Assembly (NCBI RefSeq): GCF_037392515.1
Contig: NC_090292.1
Location: forward strand, 41,598,247 to 41,662,246
Direction: 5' to 3'
Length of the DNA stretch: 64,000 nucleotides
DNA from: Haliotis asinina
Taxonomy: Eukaryota; Mollusca; Gastropoda; Lepetellida; Haliotidae
Below, one piece after another: positions 28,271 through 40,434 of this stretch; position 1 is the first letter of the stretch, and each line of letters begins with the position of its first letter. The notes beneath the pieces were generated by a model, which saw nothing but the letters and a program-made list of their open reading frames with translations, did no database searches and was not told where the DNA came from. A program made the position numbers and the translations under genes.

Positions 28271-29020
28271 GTCACGTTTGGTGGTCAAGGTTGATAGGTA
28301 TCATTATGCTTATATCTATGTAGAGCCAAGATCCATTTCGGCTGTCCAAAGGCACTTTGTTTCCCTCGATCACTGGATGTCCATCTCAACAGCACATCAA
28401 CTCCCTAGGGATCATACAACACTAGCAACCTACTTGGCGCACCGAGCAAATGCGGTTTTCCCATTCTTATGAGCTACCCATTCACAGCAACTGCAGGGTG
28501 GACTTGGACACATAGTCACAGTACTTTGTCCAAGTTTACTGCACGTTGCTGTACCCGCTAATAGGTGTTTGCACATATTCTCGTGGCCACCATCTGGTCA
28601 CTTAGCTACCAGCGGATTCGTGGATTGTGTATTGTACACTATGTTGTATCGTGTAATGTTTGTACGAGTAACAGAACGATTTGTATAAAAATCCAGAAAC
28701 GATGATGGTTTTGGCGTGGCATGGAATGGCATGTGTGTGTACATGAGTGTATGTGTGTATGTGGAGTAGGGGATATGTATTGTATCCATATGAAATAAGG
28801 ATAACATCTCTCTCCTTATTTATCAACACCATGAAAGGGGGAATAAACATGTTTTGTAATGTCAAACTATTTCATTATCTCCCTTTGCACATGACTGATA
28901 AAGGGTACAGTCAAAGTTCTACTGTGTCTAAAGATACCTTGCTTCACAACTAACATTACGGCAGTAATTGGATTATTATTTCTCCTTTGAGTAAAAACAT
29001 TCTGTTTTGTGAAATGAAAC
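28271..29020. other. Non-coding, a 7-bp-stem hairpin only
   Basis: Unique sequence. A stem CTTGGAC / GTCCAAG at 28503-28535 encloses 19 bases. A run of GTGTGTGTA-type bases follows near 28730-28762. No gene recognised. Confidence 0.4.
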
Positions 29021-29023
29021 TGA

Positions 29024-29290
29024 TTATTGTCGACAGTAAAGAGCCACGACTGGAGGTTTTCCAGATACCTTGAACAATTTCACAGTCCAAAAGGATATGG
29101 GAAATTGATTCAGTATGTATTTACAAAGCTGCAAGTGGTCTATATACTTGATTTTAAACAAAAACTGTTTTGAAAGCGGAATATAATGGATAATTCTGCA
29201 CTGTAACAATCTTAGATCAGTCATGTAGGTGAACTGCCGTGGGATAATATTAAATATTTCCCAGTCTTTTGGTGGGAGATTTAGATTCAA
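29024..29290 (-). pseudogene. Non-LTR retrotransposon ORF2 C-terminal relic
   Basis: An 88-codon frame with LRLLQCRIIHYIPLSKQFLF then KIKYID, a degenerate Cys region and 'FPISFWTVKLFKV'. The order 'RLLQ.KI.HRI......LFK......C..C......I.H..W.C...' is usual after the reverse transcriptase of several LINE clades, where a C-terminal Cys/His finger sits. Here most Cys and His of the finger are lost, so it is a relic. No 5' part or target duplication was found nearby. Confidence 0.45.
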
Positions 29291-29416
29291 GCTGTCCCAG
29301 TTTAATTATAGTGTTCTGTTTTCAATTCCAAATATAGGAGCGTTTCATCGAAAGATTTGCTACCTTTTTCTCTGAATGTTAGTTTAGACAAATTAAAATG
29401 TATGTCTGTTTAATGA

Positions 29417-30145
29417 AGCCCATTTCCGGTGCCCCCCGCACTGATAGTGCTGGAATATTGCTAAAGGTAGTGTTAAATAATACTTACTCTTTGCAGGGGA
29501 GACCAGGATACATTGGGACACACAATTTGTTTTGTGCATCCTATGTTCTATTCAAATAGACGCATCATCTAATCAACACTTCAGGGAACCAACTATTTCT
29601 TGCACAAGCATGAAATCAACGCATAATATCAATCACTGGATTTTCTGGCCCAGTCTGGAATATCTACTGGCCGACCGACACAGGACTGGAATACTGCTGA
29701 GTATCATTTTCTGATACATTTTAGGTTCATTCGTCGTAAAATATGTCCAACTTACAAGTTTTTATTCATTCACATACATCACGGTTGCCACCTGTCACCG
29801 TATCCCAACTTCGTAGATCGATGCTCATGACTTCAACAACTGTGTTATGGTGATCTGTCTTCAGTTGTTGGAGATCTATAGCCCATTTGTATAATGTCTT
29901 TTCTACATGTGAAGTCAAGTGTTAGAGATAGACGCTAGTTTTACTTATAAATTACTGTGATACGCTAGTTGATTGTACTGTCCTTCGTATTTCTGGTGTA
30001 ATTACAACTACTTTTAGTCCCGGTATGGCGGAAATATTGCCAATGTGACTGTAAATGTTAGCTCACTCACTCACTTGATCACTGGATTATCTGGTCCAGA
30101 CCCGATTATTTTCAGTGCACCGCCATATTTCTGAGTACTGCTAAA
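29417..30145 (+). repeat. Cluster of short SINE fragments
   Basis: 29417-29490: family-B end (GAAGCCCATTTCCGGTG, GCTGGAATATTGCTAAAG). 29626-29705 and 29775-29850: family-A pieces (CACTGGATTTTCTGGCCCAG; GTAGATCGATGCTCATG). 30080-30145: family-A piece (TGATCACTGGATTATCTGG, CACCGCCATATTTCTGAG). Between them nothing else is recognised. Confidence 0.6.
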
Positions 30146-30811
30146 CATATATTATCTATTAAGCCTGTTGTGCACAAACCCCGTGATCTGTCGAGTAATG
30201 TTTTGAACACTAACTGTAACTCTGAACATGTTATCCAAGAGAGATTTTGTAGGATATTGACATTTAAATTTTGTCTCACACAGCAGACTGTGATATTCAG
30301 GTGAGGCAATGTGTTTCCGGATGAATATAAGCCAATAGATTAGAGGTAAGGTTATGACAGGAACCAAATACATTCCAGGGTCTTGGAAACAATCCCCAGG
30401 AATTGAATTTTACCTGTCTTACTGTTGAAATAAAGTCCCAGATTAAGACAACACTGGGTCCTGTTCCTGTCTTGTGTGATGAAGTCTCAGTGTTATATAC
30501 TTATATTTAAAGATCTGCACAGAATTTTGTTAAAACTGTTTTAAAAAAAATATATGAGAAAATTAAAATAAAAAAAAAAAAAAAGTTAATGTAAAAGGAA
30601 AATATTTGGCACACCTGACTTATTAAATACATCCGGTATAAACTGTTGCGTCTCAGCCATTTGGAAGCAGGATCATAAGACATATACCGCCCATGCTGAT
30701 TGGATGATTCACCGACCAACCACCCAAAAGATTTTACCAAAGTAAGTTTTCTGATTTTGATGACGTATATACACATTTCCCCAGATAAATATATCAGTTC
30801 GTTTGGCTTAC
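30146..30811. other. Downstream intron of the C1GALT1-like gene, no exon found
   Basis: I searched the minus strand for the missing last exon of the galactosyltransferase and saw none. There is an A-rich tract near 30540-30585. Confidence 0.4.
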
Positions 30812-31437
30812 CTTCTTAGCACCGTTTTGATCAAAATATGATTCCGGCTGAAGGGGATGGAATCTGCTCCTCCCGAGGGCGTCAGTTGTATTGACTTTCT
30901 TCACCCCCAATTTCGCCATACATCTGCCGAACTCCACATCTTCTGGGCCACCATCACGCCGGCACAGTTTAGAATCGTGACCCTTCTTCCCATATCTCCT
31001 TAACGCCTCTTTACTCAGCACATATCCCGCACCCCCCTGGGAGTACCCTTCTTTGACAAAAGCCTTGAGATGATGGCCAAAAAATACAGGTTTGGATTTG
31101 TTTTGGGACGTCAAAAAGAACCGGAGATTTTCTAAAACAACATATGAGTCATCGTCAGCTTTCATGAACCAGTCGGCATCGTCAAAGTGGTTTTTGTAAA
31201 TGTGACTGAAAGCCTGCATAGTTTTGGCTGTCAAATGTGTTCGGCCTTCCGGTACGTTTAATCCAATTGTAGGGAACTTTTTGTTTGTCGCAGAGCTCAT
31301 GAAGAGGACTTTGTTGCAGCGCCTACTCCAGGTGTCACGAACTACACGTGCTTTAACAGCCAAGTTCTTTGGTGACGTCATAATCCAGCAGAGCACTTTC
31401 TCCTTTTCATACAGAGCCTTGGATACGTCATCATTAT
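30812..31437 (-). CDS. C1GALT1: Core-1 beta-1,3-galactosyltransferase (C1GALT1-like), catalytic exon
   Basis: A 626-bp exon between an acceptor (TCTATTTTAACAG) and a donor (AAG|GTAAGC). It starts two bases into a codon, which exactly completes the one-base overhang of the exon at 35702-35903, and ends in phase 0. It encodes 208 codons with the family's landmarks: VLCWIMTSPKNL, TWSRRCNKVLFMSS, DADWFMKADDDSYVVLENLR (the DDD metal-binding motif), GGAGYVLSKEALRRYG and GGPEDVEFGRCMAKLGV. The enzyme adds galactose to O-linked GalNAc in the Golgi, making the core-1 (T antigen) structure of mucin-type glycans. About 80 C-terminal residues normally follow. Their exon is not visible downstream to 25.97 kb. 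Alternatives: a C1GALT1 paralogue, several of which exist in invertebrates. Confidence 0.88.
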
Positions 31438-31884
31438 CTGTTAAAATAGAGAAGGAATCGTTTTCGAGCTATTTTGGGAGTTAAATTCGTACAGTGGCAG
31501 TGGGCCATTTATACTCCCGATCGACAACAAACGGTATGCACACAGTGTACCAATCCAAGACAACAAAATGTTTTGGTTTTGCTTCTTGCAATGACATTAT
31601 GGCACTTTACCTCAATCCTTCTACATATCACTGATCGTATTGTTGCCAGTGTTATCTCATCTGCTCTTAGTAACCATTTCTTTCTGTGTAATGAAGCAAA
31701 CTAGTGCATATTACTGTCACTGTCCACTGAGGTCAACCCCAAGATCACACACCTGGTCTTGAAGGAGGGACTCGTCTACAAGGGGGTGGGGCTAAAGGGT
31801 TCAACAGTCAAAATCGATTAGCTTACACACACATGTGACGTCATGAAAACAAAATGGCGTATATGGGCTTCAACTCTCTCCCTC

Positions 31885-31990
31885 ATCAACACCTGATCTC
31901 AATCCAAGCGAGCAGGTTTGCCCACACCAGTCCAAGAATTTGGCGCTGCTTTGCAAGAACAGTGGCGCCGACTCTCCAGTAATTTGTAGT
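31885..31990 (+). pseudogene. Tc1-like transposase fragment
   Basis: ACACCTGATCTCAATCCAAG encodes TPDLNPSEQV (family PDLNPIEHLW), and in another frame shortly after comes PVQEFGAALQEQWRR, the usual C-terminal helix. Very short and frameshifted. It lies inside the C1GALT1-like intron. Confidence 0.5.
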
Positions 31991-32221
31991 TTGTTTCCAT
32001 GCGTCAGGCATTCCATAATGAAACATTGCATGGTGGGCCCATACACACTCCTGAAGGTTTGAAAAATCAAATGTCATTTCTTATGACCTTGTTTTCGCAT
32101 TTTATTGATAAACGCTGCAAACACATTTACTGTGATTATTCTCAGTTCAATCTATCGACCTTAACAAATGATAACTTTCGTACCACATTCCTGTGTCATT
32201 TCCTTTATATATAAAGACCCT

Positions 32222-32508
32222 TGAAGGTCAGGGCTAGAATAGGCCTTGAGCAACCCATGCTTGCCATAAAAGGCGACTATGCTTCTCGTCGACTAACGGG
32301 ATCGGGTGGTCAGGCTCGCTGACTTGGATAACACGTTATCGGTTCCCACGTTGTGCAGATCGATGCTTTTGTTGTTGATCACTGGATTGTCTGGTCCAGA
32401 CACGATTATTTACAAACCGTCGCCATACAACTGGAATATTGCGAAGTGCGGAGTTAAACTCAACTCAACTCACTCACTCACTCACTCACTCACTCACTCA
32501 CTCACTCT
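32222..32508 (+). repeat. SINE family A, nearly full length
   Basis: GAAGGTCAGGGCTAGAATAG at the 5' side through GACTAACGGGATCGGGTGG and ACTGGATTGTCTGGTCCAGA to a (CTCA)n tail at 32466-32508. Confidence 0.88.
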
Positions 32509-33230
32509 TTTATATGTTATTTAATATATGATTGTGGAGTTTCTAGTTTGACTTTTTATATGAGATAATTAAGGAACACCCTATTTCACACTATCACATG
32601 TCTCATCCAAGATACAAATGGCCTGATAAAGGTAAGTTAGTGAGTAAATGAGATCTGCATAGGGATGTTAATAAGGTGTCACCTAATGGCGCTTCTGTGT
32701 GAGATATATTGTGACACTCAAAACACCTTCTTATTACACATTTCATGAAACGTCATTAAAGTACAATTACTTTCAGAAAAGACCAGATATAGACACATAT
32801 GAAATGATGTTAGAGCTGAAAATGATTGACGTCATCATACTGTCGACGTCATTAGACGGTTTGACGTCATAATAGGGGTTAATTACTGCACTGGCATGAT
32901 TGTGACAAAGATTTAACTGAACCTTTGGAAGAATGTATGTGTTATCCTCGCCTCCCCTTTGGAAATGCAGAAATTTGCCAATCGGTTCTCAAAACCGATA
33001 TGACACGTCAAAGACACAAGCGCCCATGCAGTGAGATGTATATGTTAAAATGTGCATGCATGACGCTGCAGTGTCCCAAAGATATACATGTCAGTTGTAG
33101 AATCGATGTATAACAGATACGTATATATCAACCAATCACGTTGTAATACGTGATCACGTGAGGTAGCGACAACGAGATAAGTGTCAGTGAAATTAACGAG
33201 TTCCGGGAAGATCAACCTTAAACCCTTACG
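32509..33230. other. Intron of the C1GALT1-like gene, no feature
   Basis: Contains several TGACGTCAT-like CRE sites (for example around 32826-32873), but nothing ties them to a promoter. Confidence 0.35.
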
Positions 33231-33505
33231 TTAGAGTGACGATAAAAAAATACGCCCGTTGCACAAAACAACCTTAGGCCAACCTTAACTCGGACTCCTT
33301 GACCGTAACCTTAACTAAGGCTGGACTCTTCAGCGCGCTGGAGCACACTCTCTGCTTCCTCAAACTTCTCTCAGTCTCGTTGTATAAAATAAAAGCAGCT
33401 GCCATGTTCCCTTCCCAACATTAAGGACGCTAAGGTTAGGTCGGGCCAACCTTAGTTAACAACCTTAACATGAGGTTAGCCTTGCCCGAGAGGTGAATAG
33501 TTTAG
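33231..33505. repeat. Possible MITE with internal inverted repeats
   Basis: ACCTTAGGCCAACCTTAACTC and CCGTAACCTTAACTAAGGCTG on the left, and GCTAAGGTTAGGTCGGGCC and CCAACCTTAGTTAACAACC on the right. The TTAACTAAGG / CCTTAGTTAA pieces are inverted copies. No target duplication was fixed. Confidence 0.35.
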
Positions 33506-33512
33506 AATGTTG

Positions 33513-33780
33513 CGTTGAAATTAATGATGTTATGCTAAATTTGTTACTATGTGCAGATGACAGAGCTTTTATTTTCCTGACGAGGTGTCGTTGCACAAAT
33601 TGTTAAATGGTGTAGCTGATTGGTGATTCTGGTTGTTAATATTCGGAAACCAAAGTTATTCACTATCGCCCTAAACGGTTTATAAGATCTAAATGTGCCT
33701 TTATGATTGGTGTCGAATTGTGTTGATTACACTTACGCCTATAGATACTTGGGACTTTTGCTTGGTTTAAATTTATTTAA
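33513..33780 (+). pseudogene. LINE reverse-transcriptase relic
   Basis: In shifting frames: NLLLCADDRAFIFL (catalytic YADD box, here CADD), then DEVSLHKLLNGVADW, then VNIRKTKVIHYRPKR. This is the order of the RT active site and the following 'WC..W...VN..KTKV..F' block of non-LTR retrotransposons. Stops and frame changes separate the pieces. No domain before or after is preserved. It sits in the C1GALT1-like intron. Confidence 0.65.
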
Positions 33781-35701
33781 TTTAATTTATTATTTAATTC
33801 TTGATTTAAATTACACTGCTAAAGAAATACCGAAATCTGCCAATTGGTGATGTTCAAATTTAAGTCAGTGAGCGGTATGGCTGATAGCGTCTTTAATACA
33901 CCGTGGTACGGTTAAACATTTGCCGGGACAAAAGGTGTAATAGCTTCCGTCAGAACCAGCAAAATATGACACTGAAAAGTCTGAAATTTTCAATATTTTT
34001 GTGGCTAAACAGAACGCAAGATACAGAGATTAAAAAAAGAGGTTTCATGTACACTACAAATGAGTCAAATCTAAAGTAATGGGTCACAAATATAATGTCA
34101 ATTCACCGAAGCTTTTTGATTCTTCAAGATGTCTATTCGCTTCAGCGACTTCTAAGGTGCAGTGATCCCAATTGGCTTCAGTGACAGATATGTCATTGAC
34201 GTCAGTTAACTTTAGTGGGATAAAGGGCATGCAGTACAGTCCAATTGTGTTCAAATGAGAACGGTGAATGAGGAAGTAACCCGACCGCACAAGACATGCA
34301 TAAAACACGTGGTGCTGAAACCTATATGCCAGTAGGACCTGAAATATGATGCTTTATGATCGATCACTCATGTAGCATCGTGAATTTTAATTAAATTTAA
34401 ATCGTTTAAATTTTAAGTAGTTTGTATATTAAGTATCTTATTCTTGACTGAATGAAAGAGATCATTTCATCAGGCCAGTCCTACTATAATGTCTACTCCG
34501 CTTATAAAAGTCTCAAATGGGCCAAAAACTTTATTTCACTCTGATGGCAGTTTGTTATAGACGTTGTGAGTAAAATATACCACAGACAGATCGTTACCAA
34601 CATAGTTGACTGTAATATCTTATGAAACATGCACCTGTTCTGCTTACATTCGTTTTCTTTCAAAGGATATAAACATTAATTGCTAGATAGATAAAGGTAT
34701 TGGCCCTTTTCCTACATGTACTGCAATACTGCTTTGTATTTTAGACCAAGAGAAAAAACAAACTCACATCACTCGTGATTACAAACGGATATTATGAAAC
34801 TTACCGTGTAAGATCAATTGTACTTGAAAATATATCAAACAGAACTGTACATGTATAGCAAGAGCAAATAACGAACTGAAATCAGACCAACGTGGATAAG
34901 ATAAATCGAATATCAAGGATGATATATAACTTATAGTTTCATTTATTCCTTTTTGCAATATGGACACTCCGATTGTCCACGGTGGCTTGTCATGCAGCTT
35001 TGTGCTTGAGGATATCGCCACTGCCTCTGACGTCACTGAAATATTGTTCGAAAGACGTAATAACCAAACTAAAACTCCGTGTTACTCACTCTCTGTAAGC
35101 CTTCGTTCAGTATCATCCCTTAAGCCGCTGTAATGGGTCTAACCACAGGCAAACTGTAGCGCAAATGGGTTGCGCAACGTAGAGACAATGACCAGTTTTT
35201 ATACATGCGAGGGAAGCGAGCAAATGTTGGCAACGTAGTTTCCTCCTTCAGTTCGAAAAACATTTTTGATGTCAAATTAAACTATCGCCATCATCAAAGG
35301 TATACACCCACTTCTTCTCAGGGTTGTTCTCTCACATTTCCAACTCCATGTTGAAGAATTACTCACGTTAAATATGTTTTATTCAACATTTTAAGCTCAA
35401 CTCGTGGTATATCAGACCGTTCTTCGCCTCCATTCCTCCTTCCAGCTTCCGGTTGAACGGAGTGAAGGAACAGGAGAGTATTCTTCCATATGGATATGAG
35501 TGAATAAATGTTACGAAAATTCTAACAATAGCGACGGCAGATAAGACAAATAAACTCCAACAGGTTCATGTCATATTCTCTATGCTGCACAACCCCATTT
35601 ACGCTACAGTTTGCCTGAGGTCTAACAAACCCTTCTGCAATGACGTGACATGAAGACACTCTGCATACGCTAACTATTAAACTATAATTAATGTGACTAA
35701 C
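33781..35701. other. Intron of the C1GALT1-like gene, mostly unique sequence
   Basis: AT-rich. A 74-codon minus-strand frame at 34084-34308 looks protein-like in composition but I find no domain, start context or splice sites. No repeat family recognised. Confidence 0.35.
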
Positions 35702-35903
35702 CTTCATGGCGATGTAAGTCCTCAAATTTGATATTCCCGGACAAGTATTGGCGCAACGACTTATGAAATTCTTCATGGTAGTCCTTTGATGGATTCTGCA
35801 TCTCCGTCTTATAGAGCACGAAACAAAAGGACGCCAATGTAAACCCTGCTATTAAACCAAGCACAGCAGTAAATAGTTTCGTTAGAGGGGGGAAAGTAGC
35901 CAT
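35702..35903 (-). CDS. C1GALT1: C1GALT1-like galactosyltransferase, first coding exon
   Basis: ATG at 35903. 67 codons plus one base, then a donor (GAAG|GTTAGT). The protein starts with a short cytosolic tail and a signal-anchor (TKLFTAVLGLIAGFTLASFC, residues about 8-30), as expected of a type II Golgi glycosyltransferase, followed by a charged stem (KDYHEEFHKSLRQYLSGNIK). The one-base overhang joins to the two-base overhang of the exon at 31437, giving an Asp codon and an uninterrupted frame. Together they make about 276 residues. No promoter element is obvious upstream, and a 5' UTR exon could exist. Confidence 0.8.
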
Positions 35904-38274
35904 TTTCTATCAATGTCGCTAATGGATCGAAGATATTTTTCTGTCTCAAAACGATACGTTTCAAAATGCAGTAAAAAGCGAAATAAACTGTCTACATCAC
36001 TTAAAGGCATGAGGCACCATCTGCATGTCTACATGCCAACGACGAATGCGCTTGACTGACTGCTGTGAATTACTTTGACTCGTACCTTACCTTCTGTTGA
36101 CTTGCGTTAAAGAGGCACTGATACGCACCGATTGATGTTTCTCCGCAACGGTCTAATTACGAAACCAAACTGCACGTTGGTCAGCAATTGTTCACACGAC
36201 GGAACACGGGAACTGGGTTACTGTCCACATTGGCAAAATTTCTTCACCCAAACAGTGAGAAGAGTTAGTGTCCATCCTTTATTTGAAAATATCCCTGCAG
36301 TGGTATTCCTTGTCTGATTGTAATAAAGTATCCCAGCAGTGCAGGTTTTGTCTAATGCATGGATGGTATAGTGACTGATCCAATTTGATCCTATATCTAT
36401 TTTTTACCTCGATATTGAACCATGGCATGTGAAAATATGATGTTCACAGGCACGTGGCAAGCCATTTGTGTCGTGTAAGTCCGATAGATTGCAAGGCCTT
36501 TCATTCAGATAGTATTGATGGTTGGCCCAACTTTCATAGCAAAAAGCATGTGTATGCTTTTGTAGCTATACGCCCCTGGTCTACAAAAAACACACATTTA
36601 ATTTATTTGAATACGGAAGCTAACAACAGTGACTTGGATAGAAAAATGTGAAATTTGTCATAGGAAAAAACTCATTATACCTGTTTAACCACGTACACAG
36701 CAAATGCTTATATGTGTTTCGCATGTAACAACGAAGTTCCGCTGGTATCCTCAAAACAGTTTCTGGCCATATGTGTTCTCAGGCTGCATGCAATACAGCA
36801 ATTTCGTCTCCCTTAAATCCACGTTTGGTGGTTTGTCACCATTCACTTGATGGTCAGTTAATGAATTTATAATAGGTATAATTAGCGGTAACACAACTCA
36901 GATTACTTGACAAAGGTTCGCATTTGGCATTTCTTCTGTCTGGAGTAAACACTCAACATTATAAGGTCCGACGTCCCAAATGTATTGCATGATGTGCGTG
37001 TAAGTGATGCAAGAGGGTTTATCAGAGGAGTTAAAAACAAGTATCGGTCAAAGGATTAACTGATAACACACTGATTGATTAATTACTTTTATCTTCCACA
37101 GTTTTGTGTAAAAGCAGTAAATACGAGCGTAGATTTACCAACTTATACTGACTACACCATGTCATGAAGTGCTAGTGTGAAAACAACATCCTTCTTTCAA
37201 AGAAATAACCGACAATGCGTTGACTGATTACTCATTATTGGCTACCTAAATTACTTAGACTGGCGGGCATCATACAGTTAGTTGCTAGGTGTGTTATCTT
37301 GGGTGATCAATGAGACAATACACCTATGTGAAAAGCCTGAAACGAAATATGACTTGTTCGCATATTAGACTGTTGACAGACACGTGGAATAGATCAGGAT
37401 TACTCATCAGCTGCAGATGAATGGCATATCGATCTTTCATGTCGATATTGATGGACACATTCCTGAACAAGGTAATAGCCTGACACTGTTGCTATAACTT
37501 TAGTCTGTTTTAAGTTTAATATTTGCATTTTGTTTTAACTTATTTCTTGTAGCATTTAGCAGAATCTGTATTACAGACAACATACACTACGTCGCCCAGT
37601 CTATACAGTTAACTATTACGTTCATGTTATAAATTTACTACACGCATAAGCAGGTCTAGACCATGTGCTATTTTATTAACTTTCAAAATGCATACAGATT
37701 TGACAGCAAACTAATTAGGGTTATAATACAAAATATAACGACATGCATTGACTTCGTCATTCAAAATTCGGTGATCAAACTTCAAAGTATTTCATTTGTG
37801 TTGATCAGTCTATATAAAAAATGTCAATTGCAGCAGAGGCCACGAACCAGTCACAAATTCTGGGATATTATAGTACTCACGGGAGGAAAACAATAACAAA
37901 AGGAACAGCTATTACACGAAAATTGCTCTGCATCAGTGCCCCTTTAACGCTGTATGTCATTAACGTGTGCAGGCAAATATGGATTCATGTACACACACAA
38001 GCACATTTCTAATTGTGAACTAAACAGCGTAGAATCACTAATTTGGCACTCTTTCTAGATGCTTTGACTCTCACATGCATATTTTGGCTGCACGAACTTG
38101 TGCACGATATAGTATACTGAAACCACACTTTCCCTCAAGGGCAGATCCTAACTAAACGTCTTCTACGGGCATATCCAGTTTGACGTTTTTCTCATATTTA
38201 TGGCATTAGCAATGTTTTTGGTAATACTTTGTAAAGAAATCACCGCATTGAAACAATGCGACACATCATGTGAT
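35904..38274. other. Intergenic, no gene recognised
   Basis: 2.4 kb upstream of the C1GALT1-like start. Its first few hundred bases would hold that gene's promoter on the minus strand, but I cannot point to a specific element. Short frames (36132-36317, 36454-36651, 37663-37896) look random. Confidence 0.4.
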
Positions 38275-38435
38275 TGATTGATTGTTTGGTGGTTGATTGA
38301 CTGATTGGTTGGTTGGTTGGTTGATTGATTGATTGATTGTTTGGTTGTTTGGTTGTTGTTTGCTTGTTTGTTTGTTTGGTTGGTTAGTTGGTTGTGTGGT
38401 TGTTTGGTTGTTGGATTGGTTGGTTGGTTCTTGTC
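38275..38435. repeat. TTGA/TTGG simple repeat
   Basis: GATTGATTGATTG, GGTTGGTTGGTTGG and GTTTGTTTG tracts in succession. Confidence 0.9.
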
Positions 38436-39748
38436 GTAGTGAGAGCAGCAGAGAGCAAGACAAGAGGATATTAAGGAATAGCGTTGCTGCTCCGGGTGAG
38501 CGAGTGCGTACTATAACAAAAAATAGCAGCTGTTTATTTGACTGCGACACCCTAAGAAACCAGGCACCATGACGAGTTCTTTTTTTAACGTTGTGTCGCT
38601 GAGTACACAGGCGGTATTTGCGACGTCCTCAATATGAGTGTGACCTCACCAACAAACCTAGTGTCTGAGATTATGTGTCATGTGTGTACAAGCTCGCATG
38701 CATATGGATCCACATGTTTTCGGGTGAAACCGTTTTTTACACACATTTCAGATGAATCACAGTTTTCAATACCCACAGTCATTCCAACATCCAGTAACTG
38801 CGCCGCTCGAAGTAGAACAAGAGGTTGTGAGCCAGTTTAGCAGGACAATGCGATCAACCTGCTGTATTCGACATAGTCATGACTGTAACCTCGACGTAAA
38901 TCTGTGTATTTGGGCCACTAAAATAACTCCAGGAGGAATGCTCATCTGGGGGCATATTTGGTGTAGAACTACACACAAAATAAGGCGTCTTTCGCCCTCC
39001 AGAACGCATGCAGTTGTGTTGGTTGGACAATCGCGACACTCGTGGTGTCAGCAGAAGAGCATTCCAATGGTTTTGCTGGTTGACTGGACGTGAAGATTGT
39101 GGGGTACCTTAGCAAGTGATAAACAGGGATGGCAGTTACCAGTCACCTGGTCTGTGTCTTTGTGAAGTGCATAGAAGTAACGATGTATTACTTGTCTAGA
39201 GCTGTCTTGAATGTGTTTAGAAGTAAATTCAGAGAGATCACGTTGCAGTTTGACAGGGTGTCGATCAACCATTAATTTGTCCCTTTTGCCGAGCGCCAGG
39301 CAAGGTAACAACAAGTAACAGACCATACGAATCTGTTACATTTACGGGCGAATAAATTATATATATTTGTGATACTAATTTTCCGGAAATGACCTGTGTT
39401 GAACCATTAAAAACAAGAGTAATTTATTCCAAATAAAAAATGACTCCCAATTCTGGAACCTGAATGGACCATAGCTGGGAGTACCTGATTTAGAATACCA
39501 GTTATGGAAGCCATTGTGGCTGAGGCGGTTAGATCGCTTAATTGGTATGACGACTTGGTGCCTAACTTTGTGAATGTGGTGTCGAAGTCCAGAATGGACC
39601 CAAACCGACTTTAACACTTGATACATTTGACCACTTTCTAATGACACAAAAGTCATAGTGTAGAGTATGTGAAGATAACTAGCTCATAAGGAAGACATTT
39701 CCGATTATTTGTAATAAGATAATTCATATTATTTAAAATGTCACTGAC
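38436..39748. other. Unique DNA plus segments shared with 52.4-53.6 kb
   Basis: 39236-39345 matches 52450-52535 (for example CCGAGCGCCAGGCAAGGTAA and AACAAGTAACAG). 39400-39620 matches the 182-bp repeats at 53.06-53.69 kb (GTGGCTGAGGCGGTTAGATC). Both lie downstream of a METTL24-like exon 4, as in the other copy. Confidence 0.55.
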
Positions 39749-39872
39749 CCCGTTGTGGTTCAACATTTAGATGATATTCGTCAATGTCTGTAAATCCCTC
39801 TGGTCCTTTCCGTCAAGGCCTGATTTATAAAACCGGACACGTGGCGACCTCTGGTGAGATGCCTGGTCCACC
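39749..39872 (-). pseudogene. METTL24-like exon 4, dead copy
   Basis: Acceptor ATATTTCAG and donor GGG|GTCAGT are kept. The first 70 bases (CAGAGGTCGCCACGTGTCCG) match the live exon at 53883-54018 closely. Downstream there is a net 12-base loss and the frame reaches TAA (after ACGAATATCATC), so no product can be made. The flanking intron (39873-40270) also matches that of the live gene (CTGAAATATGATTATTAT, AAAGCATTCGGATAAACATC). Confidence 0.75.
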
Positions 39873-40434
39873 CTGAAATATGATTATTATCTCTATTCCG
39901 ACGATAATATACTATGTTTATGACACAGTTTATTCAAATACAAAAAGTACCCTTGATACGAGTGATACATTATTGCACGTAAGGTATATTATTCATAACA
40001 TTAGCTGTTGTGCATGGTGTAATACATATGCGATCCGAAAGGCCGAGGGTACATAAGGGTACATAAGGGTACATGAGGGTACATACTGACACACACAGAG
40101 GTTGCGTCACATATGCGCTGACTGATCAGATGACAACAAATTTAATTTATTTAGACATTGTTTCGCACAATTCAAAACCTACGATGGAACAGAAAGCATT
40201 CGGATAAACATCGGTTATTACATTCGTGATCAACTTCATTCGTTCCCATTCGACTCTTTCCGTATCCTCCGAGAAGACGTCTCGATGTTTGTTTTGTGGG
40301 AAAATATGACAAACCAATGAGAGCGCACGTAAGGACCGAGTTGCATTGATACTGTAATGGTAGGGTTATATTAGGTATTAGGAAGAAATGAAGTTTGGGT
40401 ACATAATGTTAAGTAGTTAATATTTGTTTTGCAG

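Noticed and set aside
26485..28472. Several 85-145 codon open frames on both strands made of octapeptide repeats
   Set aside because: They are a consequence of the 24-bp unit being a multiple of three. They overlap on both strands and have no independent support.
28503..28535. Hairpin CTTGGAC / GTCCAAG as a possible terminator or regulatory RNA
   Set aside because: A 7-bp stem with a 19-base loop is common by chance in 64 kb, and no gene ends there.
32465..32510. CTCA repeats as a CRISPR-like or telomeric array
   Set aside because: They are the 3' tail of a SINE. No spacers and no telomeric TTAGGG.
32820..32880. Cluster of TGACGTCA-like CRE sites as a promoter
   Set aside because: No transcription start, TATA or gene begins there. 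It lies in the middle of an intron.
34084..34308. 74-codon minus-strand frame with protein-like composition in the C1GALT1-like intron
   Set aside because: No domain, no splice sites in register and no similarity I can name. Kept only as a note in the intron entry.
38730..39090. HISDESQF, QDNA and GGMLIWG words suggesting a Tc1-like transposase
   Set aside because: The three words occur in the wrong order and in unrelated frames. No helix-turn-helix or PDLNPIEH block is nearby.
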